Source: Pipra filicauda
Lineage: Eukaryota > Chordata > Aves > Passeriformes > Pipridae
NCBI RefSeq assembly: GCF_003945595.2
Contig: NW_024104765.1
Span: forward strand, 2,790,001 to 2,854,000
Length of the DNA: 64,000 nt
Direction of reading: 5' to 3'
In this document: piece after piece, positions 12,501 through 25,400 of the stretch
Numbering within the stretch: the first letter of the stretch is position 1
Layout of the letters: each line of letters begins with the position of its first letter
Position numbers and translations under genes: made by a program
Notes under the pieces: generated by a model
Told to the model about the DNA's origin: nothing
Database searches by the model: none
The model's input: the letters and a program-made list of their open reading frames with translations, nothing else

Positions 12501-15500
12501 TAGTTCAATGTGTTGTTAATGTAGAGATTTTCTTGTGCATTGTCATTTCCAGGCTACTTAAACGTATTTCCCCTTTTATAGAAGAATTCAATATATATAT
12601 GGAGAATAAATTGTCAAAATTTGTAGCCTCCCAGAAGGGCAAAATATTTTAAATATTTTTTTTCAATAAATATTCAGAGAAATGGAATAGACTATGGCAG
12701 AAGAAATGAATGGCAGAGAATTTGTTTCCTTTACAATTAGTTCCTTCCTTTTATTATGCATTAAGTACTTTCTATGGTAATTGCTAATGCAGCATCTTTC
12801 CATAAAGTTGCACACTATCTGCATCTGGGCAAGTTCATGTAACACATTCTGAATATAGTGAGAGTGACCTGTTCTTATGACTCATCTGAGCAGTGCAGTC
12901 TGAATTCCCATGAAGTTGTTCACTGATCAGTGCTTAGTCCATGCAAATTAAAGAAAATCACAAGAATGCGGATGTTGGTGCATCTTCATGCCAGAATGCT
13001 CTGCTGAGCCTTGGCTTGTTTACTACTGAATTCCCTTCAAAGGCGAGACTTGACTATATAAACAACTGAAGACCTTAATATATAATTAATGTGTTTTCTA
13101 ATTAAATAGTAACCAAGTATGTTGCAATGTTTCAATTAAGAGTAGAGAAAATAGTTAATTATAATCTTAAATACTTAATATGAGCATACCAATCAACGAA
13201 ATGCCACTTCTCTAATTTAAAAATCGTGCTTGGCTCAATTTCAGAATAGCTATACATTTGTAGTGGAATTTTTTTTTCAGGGCAGGACCTTTTTTCCAAG
13301 ACAGGGACCTGTTAAGTTTGTCAATATAGATACAGTCTTTTGAGTCCAATTTTATACACATATAATCCAGCATGGTAATTTTACTTAAAAAACCACACCA
13401 ACTATTTTTTTAAAATGAATGGTGTAAAATCCCATTTTTATTAAAATAAAAATTTTAATTTTTATTTCAAGGATATTTACTTCTTTTATTAAGTGATATG
13501 GTTTAGGTATACAGTCAATGCATTTCATTTCCTCTGGTTAACAAGAGGTAAAATAGTATTAAAATCCCTGGAATTAGACTATCAATTCCAGTTGGATTTT
13601 AGCCTTTGAAGGAATGTTTAGACTCTCAGCTGTAAACATTGTATGTCACCGGAGATAACACAGAGCCATAATAGTTCAGCAGGAGGAGTGTGGAAACACA
13701 TTACAATATTTGGATTTCTTTAAGAGGTACTACTTGAAGTTCATTGCTGGTTTTTTTTTTTCCTCTTCTTTAGTGTTACCACTGAGGTATTTCAATACCC
13801 AAGAATGAGTTCAAGTCATGCTCTGCATAAAGTCGTACACAGGATGGGTGGCACTGTTTGCAGTCACCTTCTGTCTCTGTGAAAATAAGCCTGGTATTTT
13901 CCACTCATTGCATCCAAAGCTAAAAAGCATATCATGCAATACAATATAAGATTGATAAAGTCTAGAAATAGATTCTTTGGGTTACTGTGGTGATAGTGTT
14001 GACTCAAACATAGAGGCTAGGAGCAAATTTTAATAACACTTGAAAAGGAGACAAAAAAATCAAAATTGGTGTCTGAAATAAGAATAGTATACCATATTTA
14101 GGCACTCCAATGAAAGTCAGCTTGACTTTTACACATCACATTTTCCTTATGTTTAAAGAAAGTCAACAGAAATCCAAATTTTGTGAGCTCTGCAATGTCT
14201 AAATCCCATGAATTTGGAGCTTCTGTGCAAGATTCTTTCAGGAGAGTCTAGCCTGATGTTTTAATTCTGAACTGAAAGAATGCAACAGAAAAAATAAAAA
14301 ATTGTTGAGTGTGAACCTCTGAAAATACAAAGTTTGAAGAGTCGTGTGACCATCTACTTCTTAAATGGATCTCTGAAATGCAATGCAGAGGACTTCTTGA
14401 AAGCAAAACATAGGGTAGCCCTTCATTTATCCTGTAAAAGAGTTATGATTTGCTTATTTCTTTAAATACAACATAGGCAGATTGTTTATCTGAGAAGTGT
14501 CACGCATTATTTCAAGGCGTAAAGTCTAACAGTATTAATTATAAATGTCACTTTAAATTAATAATAGGACTAACAATAAAGGTAAACAAACCAAGTATTT
14601 AATATACTTTTGTATTTCAATGGAGCATAATGCATCAGTACAGAGGTTACTGCCTTTCCTTGTTATTTAACGTTGACCAAGGTTATATACATAATAATTG
14701 TTATGAAACTAATGCAATTATATCATAGTTTTAGTGAAACCACAGTACCTATATTAAGAGAATAATTTAAGTGACAGTTTGTTTGGACATTCTGAATACT
14801 ACAGCCCTCCTTTTAAGTCATTCTAATTTACCATAGAAAAGCCATCATGTGTAAAAAGTATTCAAATGCACATGAGATTTCTCTTCATATTGTATACATC
14901 TTATTTTCCAGTGCTTAATACTGAACAGCGTATCACGAAACACAACCCAGTATACTTGGTTTCCTCTACAAGGTTCCCTTTAACTTTTCACTGCATGACT
15001 GGTTGGAATGTGCAAATTATAACTTGCAGCAGAGTATTCTGAGAGAATAATATTTGCCTCAGGAGCCGTGTGGTCACATTGTACTTCCAAAGCAGATTGC
15101 AACATTGGACTACCTGCCCTGACAGAGTTCATTTGTCACCAGGAGTTATGCTATGGTAGAGGTCAGAGCCATAGAAGTTCCCTGTTTTATAAAGAGGTGC
15201 CACAATTCTTTAACTACACTTAAACAAGGTGCTAAAATTCTTTTCTTTTTATGTTACCTTCAAGGATAATTAATATATTTAACATCTAAAAATAGAAATT
15301 CACATTCATCTAATTACTTGAAGGCATAAACAAGAGTTCAATTATTTAGCTTGGAAAGTTCCACACAGAAGAACTGTTCCTTAGCTGTCCACTGCTTGAT
15401 TTTTGTGTTTTCCTGTCAAATATCTCTTGTAAGCTCCTGTCAGAGACCAGTTATTGAGTCAGAGGGATGAGTGTCCCTTCACTTTGTAATGTTTGTAACA

Positions 15501-15580
15501 ATTTAAGGGTATGATTCCTTTCATATAAAGTCAATGACTAGAGTTATGTGTCAAACTTAAGCTAATTGTGTAGGTTCCTT
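9596..15580. other. AT-rich unique DNA, no gene seen
   Basis: This long stretch has no recognised repeat or gene. It includes a (TA)n run near 10980-10990, a T-rich patch around 12,465-12,505 and a T11 pyrimidine tract near 13,750-13,775. Open frames are at most about 67 codons and carry no recognisable motifs. A block around 11,280-11,440 is locally richer in G/C and CpG, without identification. Confidence 0.5.
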
Positions 15581-15675
15581 CTGTAGCGCCTACAGCTAAG
15601 ACCCTCTGAAGGCAAATTGCAAACTCCCAAAAGGCAGCTCATCACCACTACCTTTCTGTCTGGGATAGACAGAAA
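15581..15675. repeat. Two adjacent short hairpins
   Basis: The first is CTGTAG-CGC-CTACAG at 15581-15595. The second has perfect 9-bp arms, TTTCTGTCT at 15653-15661 and AGACAGAAA at 15667-15675, around a 5-base loop. Each alone is near what chance would give in 64 kb. Their closeness is the only reason to list them. Confidence 0.5.
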
Positions 15676-16906
15676 CACCCTCTGGAAGAACATATCTCTT
15701 CACTGTCCACACAGAAAGCTAAGACAAGACATTTCATTTCTGATGGTCAAATTTACATAAAAGCAATCTCAGACTTAATCAATTACTAAATATAAATCTA
15801 TCATTCTAAGAAGGAAGTACTTCACAGTAATGAATACAACAAGTTTTCACAAGGGCACTGGGTACAAACAAAGCCCAGCAGATCTGAGTTTCTTCTCAGT
15901 TCTCACATATATGAAATTTGTATTGCATACAAGTCAGCAGTGTCTGTTCCTAGATTTTTAAATTACGTTGGTTTTCTGCAATGCGGACAGGTACACGGTG
16001 GGATTTTTTAAAAAAGTAGATTTAGTCTTATTAAAAACCTACTTGCGTCTACAGTCTCATAAATATCCTTATATAGTGGACCCTTAGATCAACAGAAATA
16101 TTAGAAAAGAAAAAAAACCAAACAAATTAACATCTACATAACTGATGAAATAGTTTGTTTTAAAATGGTCTCATAGAATACTAATCTGTCCTCATATGTG
16201 TCCATGAGTCTTAGGATACTCTACAGTAAGGGGAACAGTGAATATCTGGAAGACATTTACTAGGAGAATTTAGTGACTGCATCATTATCAATTCATTCAA
16301 CATTCATTGTAATATCACCAACAAATCTTGAGAGTTCTTAGGGATCTCATTTAACATTCTTGCAGTTCAATTGCAGTATAGTTGTTTAAATTGCACCATT
16401 TTGTGATCAGATTGTCTCTATACAACAAATCCATTTGCCATCTTTGGGTTGCTCTACTACTCTGTCTTTTTTTTTTTCTTTTTTTTGGAGACTACTGGAT
16501 TTTAGAGGTGTTCTTGTGCTTTTTTAAACTGAGCAGTTCCCACGAAGTCTCTAGTCTTTACATCAAAAACATTGTTAATGGAGATTTAACATAATCTTTT
16601 AAAGGATGCCATGTAAATCCCTCTGGTTTTAGCCACTTTTTTCATAAAATTGGAAAAGAATACGAAGGTAGGAGGTTAATTTCCAAGTTAAGAAAAGCAG
16701 CATGTTTTTTTCATTTGACACCACTGCCAGAAGTAATTATGTTTAATTCTCTGCAAAGTTTAAACTCACAGGAGGAAAAAATCAATGAGTAACCTTTTAC
16801 AGGCTCCCCAAAACCTGGCATATTCTACACATTTTGTGCTGTCAGGTAGGTCTTCTTTAAATTCGGATTTTTTCTTCACATGAGATAAGACACTCTTGAA
16901 GAAGAA
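15676..16906. other. Unique DNA, no gene seen
   Basis: Nothing was recognised here apart from T-rich runs near 16,465-16,490. An open frame of 240 codons on the minus strand ends inside this stretch, but most of it lies in the adjoining LTR and it is not a gene. Confidence 0.55.
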
Positions 16907-17051
16907 TGTAGTGGGTTTCTCTGGCTGGGTTTTGGTAGCAGGGTGGCTACAGGGGTGGTTTCTGTTAGAAGCTGCTAGAAGCTTCCCCTGTCCTGTGCAG
17001 CCAATGCCAGCTGGCTCCAGGACGGACTTCCTGCCGCTGGCCAAGGCTGAG

Positions 17052-17096
17052 CCAATCGAGAGTGATAGTAACACCTCTGTGATAATATATTTAAGA
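17052..17096 (+). promoter_or_regulatory. LTR core promoter: CCAAT and TATA-like boxes
   Basis: CCAAT lies at 17052-17056 and an AT-rich TATA-like sequence (ATAATATATTTAAG) at about 17083-17096, some 175 bases inside the LTR, where a U3 promoter is expected. Whether it is still active cannot be told from sequence. Confidence 0.55.
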
Positions 17097-17224
17097 ATAG
17101 AAGGTTGTGACACAGAAAGAATTCCAGTCAGGGAAGAGCAGAGTGAGAACATGGGAACAACGAGGTAGACACCAAGGTCAGTGCAGAAGGAGGGGGAGGA
17201 GGTGCTCCAGACACCGAAACTGAG

Positions 17225-17640
17225 GCCCCTGCAGCCCGTGGTGCAGACCATGGTGGAGCAGCTGTGCCCCTGCAGCCCATGGAGGACCATCAGGGTGCAG
17301 AGACACATCTGCACCCCATGAAGAAGCCCATGCTGGAGCAGATGGATGCATGAAGGAGGCCGTGACCCTGTGGGAGGCCCAGGATGGAGCAGGGTCCTGC
17401 CAGAGACCTCCAGCCCGTGGAGAGGGAAGTCCACGCTGGAGCAGGTTTCTCCTGGGTAGGACCTGTGGCCCCTGTGGGGGACCCACACTGGTACAGCTCA
17501 TTCGTGAAGGACTACACCCCATGGAGGAGTGACCCACAGGACAGCAGTTTGGAAAGAACTACTGCCCAAGGGATGGACTCACTCGGAGAGGTCCATTAAG
17601 GACTGTCTCCCATGGGAGGGACCCCACGGGAGCAGGGTAA
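17225..17640 (+). repeat. Degenerate minisatellite inside the LTR
   Basis: Variants of a unit of very roughly 50-70 bases recur here, recognisable by CAGCCCGTGG or CCCATGGAGG followed by CACGCTGGAGCAG-like ends. This is a normal feature of this LTR family's long transcribed portion. The copies are heavily diverged and differ in length, which also explains the stop-poor frames on both strands. Confidence 0.65.
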
Positions 17641-17805
17641 GGACTTCTCTCCCTGAGCAGTGGCAGAAACAACAACTGACTGTAACCCCCATTCCCTGTC
17701 CCCCTGCACTGCTGGTGGGGAGGAGAGAGAACATGGAAGGAGGGATGGGTGGAAGGTGTTTTTTTAAGACTTTACTTCTCACTCATTTGTTTTTATCCTG
17801 TTAGT

Positions 17806-17811
17806 AATAAA
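17806..17811 (+). terminator. LTR polyadenylation signal AATAAA
   Basis: AATAAA lies about 720 bases downstream of the TATA-like box and just before the U5-type GAGTCTGTTTTGCC block. That is the position expected for the R/U5 processing signal of this LTR. Confidence 0.6.
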
Positions 17812-17970
17812 TTTAAATACTAACCCCACTTTGAGTCTGTTTTGCCTGAGAAGGTAAGTGACCTCTCCCAGCTGTTATCTCAACTCATGAATCGTTAGCT
17901 GTTTATTTTTTCTCTCTCCTCTGTCTAGTTGCAGAGAGAGAGTGAGAGAGTGGCTTTAGTAGGTGTCTAT

Positions 17971-20155
17971 TTTCTTTTCCAATTTCTGTGTTCTGAGAAC
18001 ACAGAATTTTTTTTGCAATTCATCTTTTTTTTTATTTGTGTCCTATATTTTGTATATATAGTTCACACTGCAAATTCTTTTCTTTGTGAACAATCTACTT
18101 CTCTGATCTTACCATTCCTGGTAGATGGTATATAATATGATCACAGTTGTGTTTTATTGCCGTATGGAAAAGAACTGGGGAAAAGGCAGTGTAGGCAGAG
18201 AAGACAGGTGAGGTTGCCTCCTTAAGTCTCTGCACCCAGGTTCTTGTCTGCTCTCACTAAAAAATTATTAAGTTCTCAAACTAACTTAGTTTTTGTCTCA
18301 TTTTGCTATATGAATTGGGTACCACCTGGCACACTAACCACTAAGAAGTTAATCTTGTAAGTTCCTTATTTTTGTGCTTACAAAACTTTAATTGCTTCTA
18401 CCCTTATACTCCACACACCCAGACCTCCTGCATTAACGTTTCCACTCTCCTGCCCATTCTAGTGGATGTTGCAGATAACCTTACAGTTCTATCTAAAACT
18501 TTTTTTAAACAGAATGTGATTTTAAACATGATCTAGCATTCAATTTATTTTTATTTTCAAGTTACTTAAAAATAAAACTTTATCCATTTTGCTGAAGTAA
18601 CCTGGGTGTCATAAATTGAAAAGCTTGACATTCTGCAGAATATTAAGTACTTCATTATTTAGCAGTGCATGCAATATCTTTGCAAAACACATCCAGTATC
18701 ATGAAGTCTTATATGCTCCTATGGAGAATCTGCAGCAGACTGTCACTGAGATGATAAAACAGTTTATCAGCAGTAACAAATCCTTTGAAAGTAAGTTGGG
18801 TTTTTTAAATGCAGTCAGGAAATATTTCAGGAAAGATTTTATTTCTTTTTGGTCCACTTCAGTATGACTCAGTGTGCTTAAATATTTGTGTTTTGACTAT
18901 TTATTGCTGTACATACACTGACAATATGTATATACTATGTGTGAACACAAACTGATACACACTGAAATTGAAATAGTGTTTCATTTGTCTTAAAAATTGT
19001 CAGGCTAAATACTGGCATAACTGTTGTTTCAGGCAATAACAGTAGTAGCAACAATTTAAAAAAAAAGATGTAAAGTGTGTAAACCACATCAACGGTTGTG
19101 AATGACTACCACAAGAGGGAGTGAATCCCAAAGACAATGATCTTATGATCCTCCTCCAACAATCCAATTTCCATGATTCAATCAGAGGACAGAGAACCAA
19201 AGTATTCAAGCCACCCATAATAGCACATGTTAGAGAAATGGCATCTGAGATAGTCTGATCAGCACCACTGAGGGGTTTTATATGGCCATCAACACCTACA
19301 ATTGCATTAGAAATGAAATTAGATGATGGCTTCTTTGTTACCTCTACTTAAAGGACTCTGGGAAGTTATTACAACATCTGAAAATGATTCTCTACAGTGA
19401 ATTATTCAACCACCAAATCCAAAAAATAAGTGGACTGTCAGATTTGTAAAAGACCCTCTATAGTGAAGAGTAGACTGCAGCTATCCAATTATCTGCTCCT
19501 CTGGTTGCCTAACTGATCTATGAAATCAAATTAAACACCAAACTGCAGATTAATATTAATATTTCAATGCTAAAGATCTGGACCAAATCTACTGAAACAA
19601 TGAGGAATACCTAAGTCCTCTTGTGCTTTTCAAATGGAAGCTAGGAAATCTTGAGTGCTTAAAATCTATAATCCGTTATTCTGTTCTCTAGAATTGAATG
19701 TTATTAACCTGTATTCTTGATCTTTCTGCTAAATTCACAGCCATATTCATTCTATCTCAGCTGCATCAATAAGTGAGCAATGGAGCGTACCAAAGAGGAT
19801 AGTTAACCGTCCTTCTTGTTTCTGTGCAAGCTGTTTTGAGTTTTCTTCCCTTGTTGATGTTGGCTTTGCTTTTGGTTTTGCTTTTTCCCTGCCTTAAGAT
19901 TGTCATCTGCAGGGACAGATACTGCAACAAAGAAGAAACTGAGAACTATATCTGTCCTCTCATCATTCTCTCTTTTTTTCTTCTCTCTGTTCCTTTCTTC
20001 CTCCCATTCTTCTTTATGTGCGTTCTACCAAAAACAACTACTAAGCATTTTCAGCAGCAACCAGAGTCAAGGTGAAATATTTAGGAGTTCTTTGTTCCAG
20101 CTTTCCAGAAACATGACAGAACAATACTTTTCTCTGGAGGACATTTTTACATGAG
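17971..20155. other. AT-rich unique DNA, no gene seen
   Basis: There is no recognised repeat or gene. An imperfect (GA)n patch at about 17,932-17,950 closes the LTR region, and T-rich runs follow. Open frames reach about 84 codons and carry no domain. Confidence 0.5.
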
Positions 20156-20214
20156 AGAAGAAGGGGAAGGAGAAGGGGACAGAGAAGATAAAGGGAAAGG
20201 GAATGGGAAAGAGG
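20156..20214 (+). repeat. Purine-rich (G/A) low-complexity tract
   Basis: About 60 bases are almost entirely G and A, built of AAGGGG, GAGAAG and AAAGGG steps. Such purine tracts can form triplex or G-rich structures, but here it is most simply simple-sequence DNA. Confidence 0.85.
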
Positions 20215-22477
20215 ACTGATTTAAGAGGACATCTCTTTGTTTACCTGCATACTAATTCAGTCATTTCCACTGTGGCTGTTTTCAATATGTCTCTACTAGT
20301 GAGTGAAATAACAAAATGTCCCTTATCTCTGTCTTATCACCACTTCTCATCAGTACATGCCACTCACAGGTTGAGATTATTAGGTGGAAAGAAATTAGGA
20401 CTTTTTCTTCTTTCAATCATGTGGGATTTAGCACCCCTCTTCTTTAAGGTGAGGTGCCTGGAGACAGTCATCAATTATGCTTCCACTACACAGTCTCCAG
20501 CTGCTACTACATCACTGCTTATGGCAAGACTAGACCTAAGTCACCACTATTTCAGCTAACCAAAATTTTTTCAGCTTTGTGATTGGCAGGGAATGCATCC
20601 TATGGAAAGAATTATTTATTCTAGATTTAGATAGACAAAAGGAATTGTTCTACCACATTCTTGGCCTTTTAGGTACCTCTGAGGGGATTCTGGAAATGAT
20701 TCTTGCCCAGAAGCTTTCCAAAACCCATTTGAACTAGATGTACCTGGAGAACAGGTGTCATATTCAGGGTAAAAATCAACTTCGCTTTTAGATTCCTATA
20801 TTTTTGTGGTTGTGTATATATTATGGACACAGATGATAGGTTTCTTCTGCTATTAAAATGACACAGGATATTTAAGACATTTACAAAAAGCTGGTAGACA
20901 CAACATGAATCTAGGAGAGTCACATGCCCTTCTGCAGTGGCATAGAGGTCAAATGTTCTCTAGACCTCTGTCTGAACATGATAAGACTCCAGTATATCCT
21001 TCACTGTTGGCACTATCTAAATGCAACCGAATCAACGTATTTTAGTTTCAACCTAAACTTCAGGCTTGTCATATGACAAGAAATTGGGATCCCATTAGAC
21101 CTGAACTGTGTTGCACCTACTACAAGAGTAGCATACTTGGGATTTATTCTATTCTGAGTATATAAAAAATGCCCTAAACCACAAATCATATAAGATAATT
21201 TGTAATATTTGGTAAATCCTCAATACACTTTAGTTTAGGACTTTTCTTAACATATCCATTTCCTGTATTGTGCCATTTCTTTGTCATCAGTGATGACAAA
21301 ACTTGGTCTAGGTCTTAAAAACTTTTGAACTAGAAACAGAAAATTTCACTAGCACTAGGTACTTGAAAAGCAGTTCTGGGTCTTTGGATTATTTTTTCCT
21401 TAAAACCAAAAGTAATATATATGCCAGACATTGAAAGAGCTTAGTCTACTTTTGATTTAATTCAGTTCCATCATTAAATTGTGGAAGGGGATTGCGTAAG
21501 GGTTTTGTATGGTACTGGAATTCTTGCTATTAGCATCTGGTCCTGCTAATAAATAAGAATTTATTAACCTTTTTAAACCATACCATGTTCCTTCTATTTG
21601 AAATCTGCTACCAAATATATACAACTGAAGCTTAATCATCTGAACTCTTATTTTAGAAAATATTAAATTCAATTCTACAGCTTGTTAGTCACACAGGTTA
21701 ATGAAAGTACTTGTCAACATCATCAGTCACTAAAATACAAATTTTAATCAAAATAATCAAAACCTTTGCGCAAGACCTAGTGTTTGCTGGCAGAAAATGC
21801 CTATCTTCTGAAAGCAAAGTTATTTACAACATTAGTTTTGACAAGTTTATTGCTTTAGATTTTGTGATTGTAAAAAATAATTTTATTTCCTGTTTGAATG
21901 TTTTCCAATATGCAAACTAATTACACCAATTTTTAAAAATAAAATTATTAATTATTAAAAAAAAGTCTTTCAATATATGGAAAGACCCAATGGCATTACT
22001 TTGTGTGGACAGTTGTTGAACATTTATTTTCTTTAAGATTTGTACGTTTGGCCTCATTTAAGATTAGAGAAAAAGAAATCTTGGGTTTTTTTCCAAAATT
22101 GGACAGACATTTTACCCAAAGCTAATAATGGGATTTATGAAAAAGTTTTCCAAGGGCATAATAATGTCATTGCTGAGAGTAGGTAGAAATGGATGTCGAG
22201 TCCCCATGGATTCAACTTCTACATTATTCCAGCAACTATAGTATCTAAAATATATAGCTCATGGGATGTTGGTGTCCATCAAGATGTTCTCTGAGAAGTA
22301 AAACAATCAAATAAATCTGACCTATGCTATTTATAGTAATGACCTTTTATGACCTCTTTGTTGAAGGTAGATTTGTGTTCTGTTCTGCATAGCTGTTGCC
22401 AGGAAGAAAATGCTTTCAATTATGATATTAAAATACAATCCATTTGATTTTTAAACTTTGAGTTTCAAATGTGCAAA
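20215..22477. other. Unique DNA, no gene seen
   Basis: Nothing was recognised. A 118-codon open frame at 20203-20559 on + has no recognisable domain and no neighbouring exon signals that I trust. Confidence 0.5.
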
Positions 22478-22495
22478 ACAAGTACAAGTACAAGT
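22478..22495. repeat. Hexamer ACAAGT x3
   Basis: Three perfect tandem copies of ACAAGT. This is short simple-sequence DNA. Confidence 0.85.
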
Positions 22496-25400
22496 GAACC
22501 AGCTACACCGGGGGTTTTGTTTCGAATTATTTTGCTTACTTGAAAATGTTTATTTTGCTGTGATGTTTATTTAGAAATTAAAGTATTAAACACTGCATGA
22601 GTTAAATAGCCAATGGCATGAAGACATAATCATTACTCAGCTCAATTATCACTTTAGCTGTTATGCCCATATACCATGAAAAAGATACACATTTAAGCAC
22701 AGTTTCATTTCCCTGTTGTCATCTGTTGTCCCTAATAGCCAGGTCTTTCTGCAATAAGGCCATGGATTGTCTGTCTCTGGGAAGGGAATACATTTTTTGT
22801 GGGTGACTTCATAATATATAGCATAAATGTAACAGGACTATTGAAATTTTACTGTGAATAAATCTGCTTTTCCTCTAGCCCAAACAATATTCTTTGAAAG
22901 ATACAGGTTTTCCCCATGATTTTAAGAAAATAAATCTCATTCCCCTGCTAATATTCTTCTAAGTTTTTAACCTGATGCCAAGATAGTTGGTTACGAAACT
23001 CTTTAATACAGAACCTTCAGAGTAATAGACTATATCTTGTCTTCCTTTTCCAATCTACTTGGTTACTGCAAATTGCTGCTAATCCACATCACCTCCTCTA
23101 TTTGAGATTATTTTTCATTCTAATTGATTATTCTGGGATGGTGTCCCCTGATTTTTATTATGTGTCTTCTCATACCTCGTGACCAGAGAATTGTTATCCA
23201 AATAATACACCTTTAAATATATGTTGTTAAACTATTTACCGTCAGTGGGAAGCAGTTGTAAACTTCCACATGGAGCTCTTAAGCACAGAGCTTATGCCAA
23301 AGTGCAGTGCCTACAGCCACCACAGTACTAAAGTGTGCCTTACAATTCTCTGACTTGTTTATTTTTTATATTTTTCTTTCTCTGTATTACTGATGAGTAC
23401 ATAGAATTAAAAAACCTATATATGTATGTATTGTGGTATATTCACTTCTGCAACATTATTTAAAAAGAGGGGAAAGAAATAATTCTTAAATATTGGTTAT
23501 TACAGTGATTCTATTTTTTTCTCCCAAATGAAAAACTTCGCATATGGTTCATAATTTCATTCCAATACAAATCTCTGAAAATCATTTCATATCTTTTAAA
23601 ACTGTCTTCATATTGGTCTGTATCTAGCAATTAAAAGATAATTATTTAATGCTGCAAATCGGAATTTAAAATCAAACCCAAAAGCCTTCAATACAATAGC
23701 TTTAATTATACATAGATTTGGTAATTTTTGCCATAATTTATCTGTGTTTAGGTTAACACCGTAGTAAAAATTGCCTTGCTTAATGTTAAGTGGACTCCCA
23801 ATGTGCCTGCTCCTCTTCTTAATCAAAGTAACCACCAAAATGGTTGTAGGAGAGAGTTGAGGCTCCTTCACGTGGAATGTTGCTATTTTAATTTTACAGC
23901 ATAAACCAAGATAATATTTTCTGACATTCATTTTCATTTGAAAAACACCAAAAATCCCAAATAATTTATAGTTTATGTGAATTCTAGAGTCTTAGATTCT
24001 ACTATAAGAAACAAATATGTCTATATATATAAAGATAGACTGCAAAAGATTGAAATAAATTTGGAACATTCATTTTTATTATTAATCACTTAGGACAGGA
24101 GAACATTTTCACGTTATAACAGATGACCTGGATAAGTATATGTCAAATTAAAAGTTAAATTAAGGTTTTATGTAGTCTCTGTTAAAGGAAAATCTTTCAA
24201 TTGACTTCAGAGGGGCTTAGACTGCATTCTTGATGACCATTTAGAATCAGAAATGTCTTATTCAAATAGTCATATTAAGATCCATGAAAGAGATTTTGTC
24301 AAACTGAGCTTTGATATAAGGTTATCATATTTTTACTTTTGCATAAAGTGGCATGTATACTCTCTCTATATATTTATAAGTGCACAGAGTTCAATGCTTA
24401 CATGTAATGAGATAATATAGTAATAATATGTTATTATCATGCATTTGGGACAACCAAATTGATAATGAATCTGTATCCCTCATGGATTCATAAGTATAAG
24501 AATTTTCAGAACAGGAAAGAATTATGGTCTCTTAAGTCAGACCATAGATTTCACAGGTGTCAAACAAGAGTTATCAACCCTTTCTTTAAGGTGGGAACGG
24601 AGAATTCCATACATCCCTGGACAAGGACAGTGAGAAAAGCTACATCTTTTGAATTAAAAATAAAAACCAAACCAATTCACAATCAATCTGACAAACCCAA
24701 ATCAAATGAACAAAAATAACCACAGGGTTTTATTTTCCTTTACAATAAAAATGGTAATCATAAAGAATAAATGTGGAAGGGAACTGTTCTCCCCTAGACA
24801 CACATTGAACATTCTAAAGTACCTCATAGACTTATTTGTGATAAATAAAGTAGGTAGTTTGTCTCGTTGTAATGTGGTTTATTTATACATTTCAAATTGT
24901 ATTTGTGTATAACTCTGTTGAGCTCTTTCAGGAACATATTTAAAAATACTGCTTATCTTAAGTTACTATCAATAAAACCTTACTGACATTTGCAGAGGCT
25001 TTTTTTTTATTTTATGTTGATGTTTTATTTCTATTTCTCGGTGCTGAAAAAGTCATCTACTTCAGTATAATCAGTACAATTTTCCAGCTTTTGAAAGGAG
25101 AGGAAAAACTCCAAGCAGTATAAAAATAACTCTTCCTTTTAATAAGTATGTTGAATGTCAAAGGCATAAAACTTTTAGAATACACATACAGTGAAAAAAT
25201 ACCTTATTCCTCTGTAGAAGAAGCTTGCAAGTTGTAATCAAATTTCTCTTATTTAAGTCAGCCACAATGTATTGTACCTTTTACCTAAAATTCAATGTTC
25301 AAGCCCTAGACTTTAGGCACCTCCGCATTTCTTTGTTGAGACTTCTAACATCCCACTCCACTGAGCTGCTGCAATCATCCATCACAAAAATAATAAAAAG

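Larger units (their letters stand above)
16907..17970 (+). mobile_element. Solo LTR of an endogenous retrovirus (avian, GC-rich family)
   Basis: The sequence starts TGTAGTGGGTTTCTCTGGCT, consistent with the TG that opens a retroviral LTR. It follows, in order, the layout of a bird LTR family I recognise: a short U3 with a CCAAT box (17052-17056) and an AT-rich TATA-like box (about 17084-17096). A long GC-rich transcribed part follows, with degenerate repeats of a GCAGCCCGTGG / GCTGGAGCAG type. AATAAA lies at 17806-17811, followed by a GAGTCTGTTTTGCCTG block typical of the U5 side. The 3' end decays around 17970 without a clear CA terminus or target-site duplication, so that boundary is approximate. 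No gag, pol or env sequence is adjacent, hence a solo LTR. Open frames of up to 240 codons inside it are composition artefacts. Exact family name not assigned. Confidence 0.85.

Noticed and set aside
13749..13774. Pyrimidine tract followed by AG, resembling a splice acceptor
   Set aside because: No open coding frame with recognisable content follows, and such tracts are common in AT-rich DNA.
13630..15215. Similar phrases at about 13,645-13,735 and 15,135-15,210 (GTCACC..GGAG, CAGAGCCATA, AAGAGGT) suggesting a diverged repeat pair
   Set aside because: The matches are short, gapped and cannot be aligned convincingly by eye; likely chance.
16766..17488. 240-codon open frame on the minus strand, longest in the window
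   Set aside because: It lies mostly within the GC-rich LTR and its degenerate minisatellite, on the antisense strand. Its stop-free length follows from composition and repetition, and no domain is recognisable.
23608..23937. 109-codon open frame on the minus strand
   Set aside because: It is lysine/isoleucine/asparagine-rich as expected from AT-rich noncoding DNA, with no known motif.
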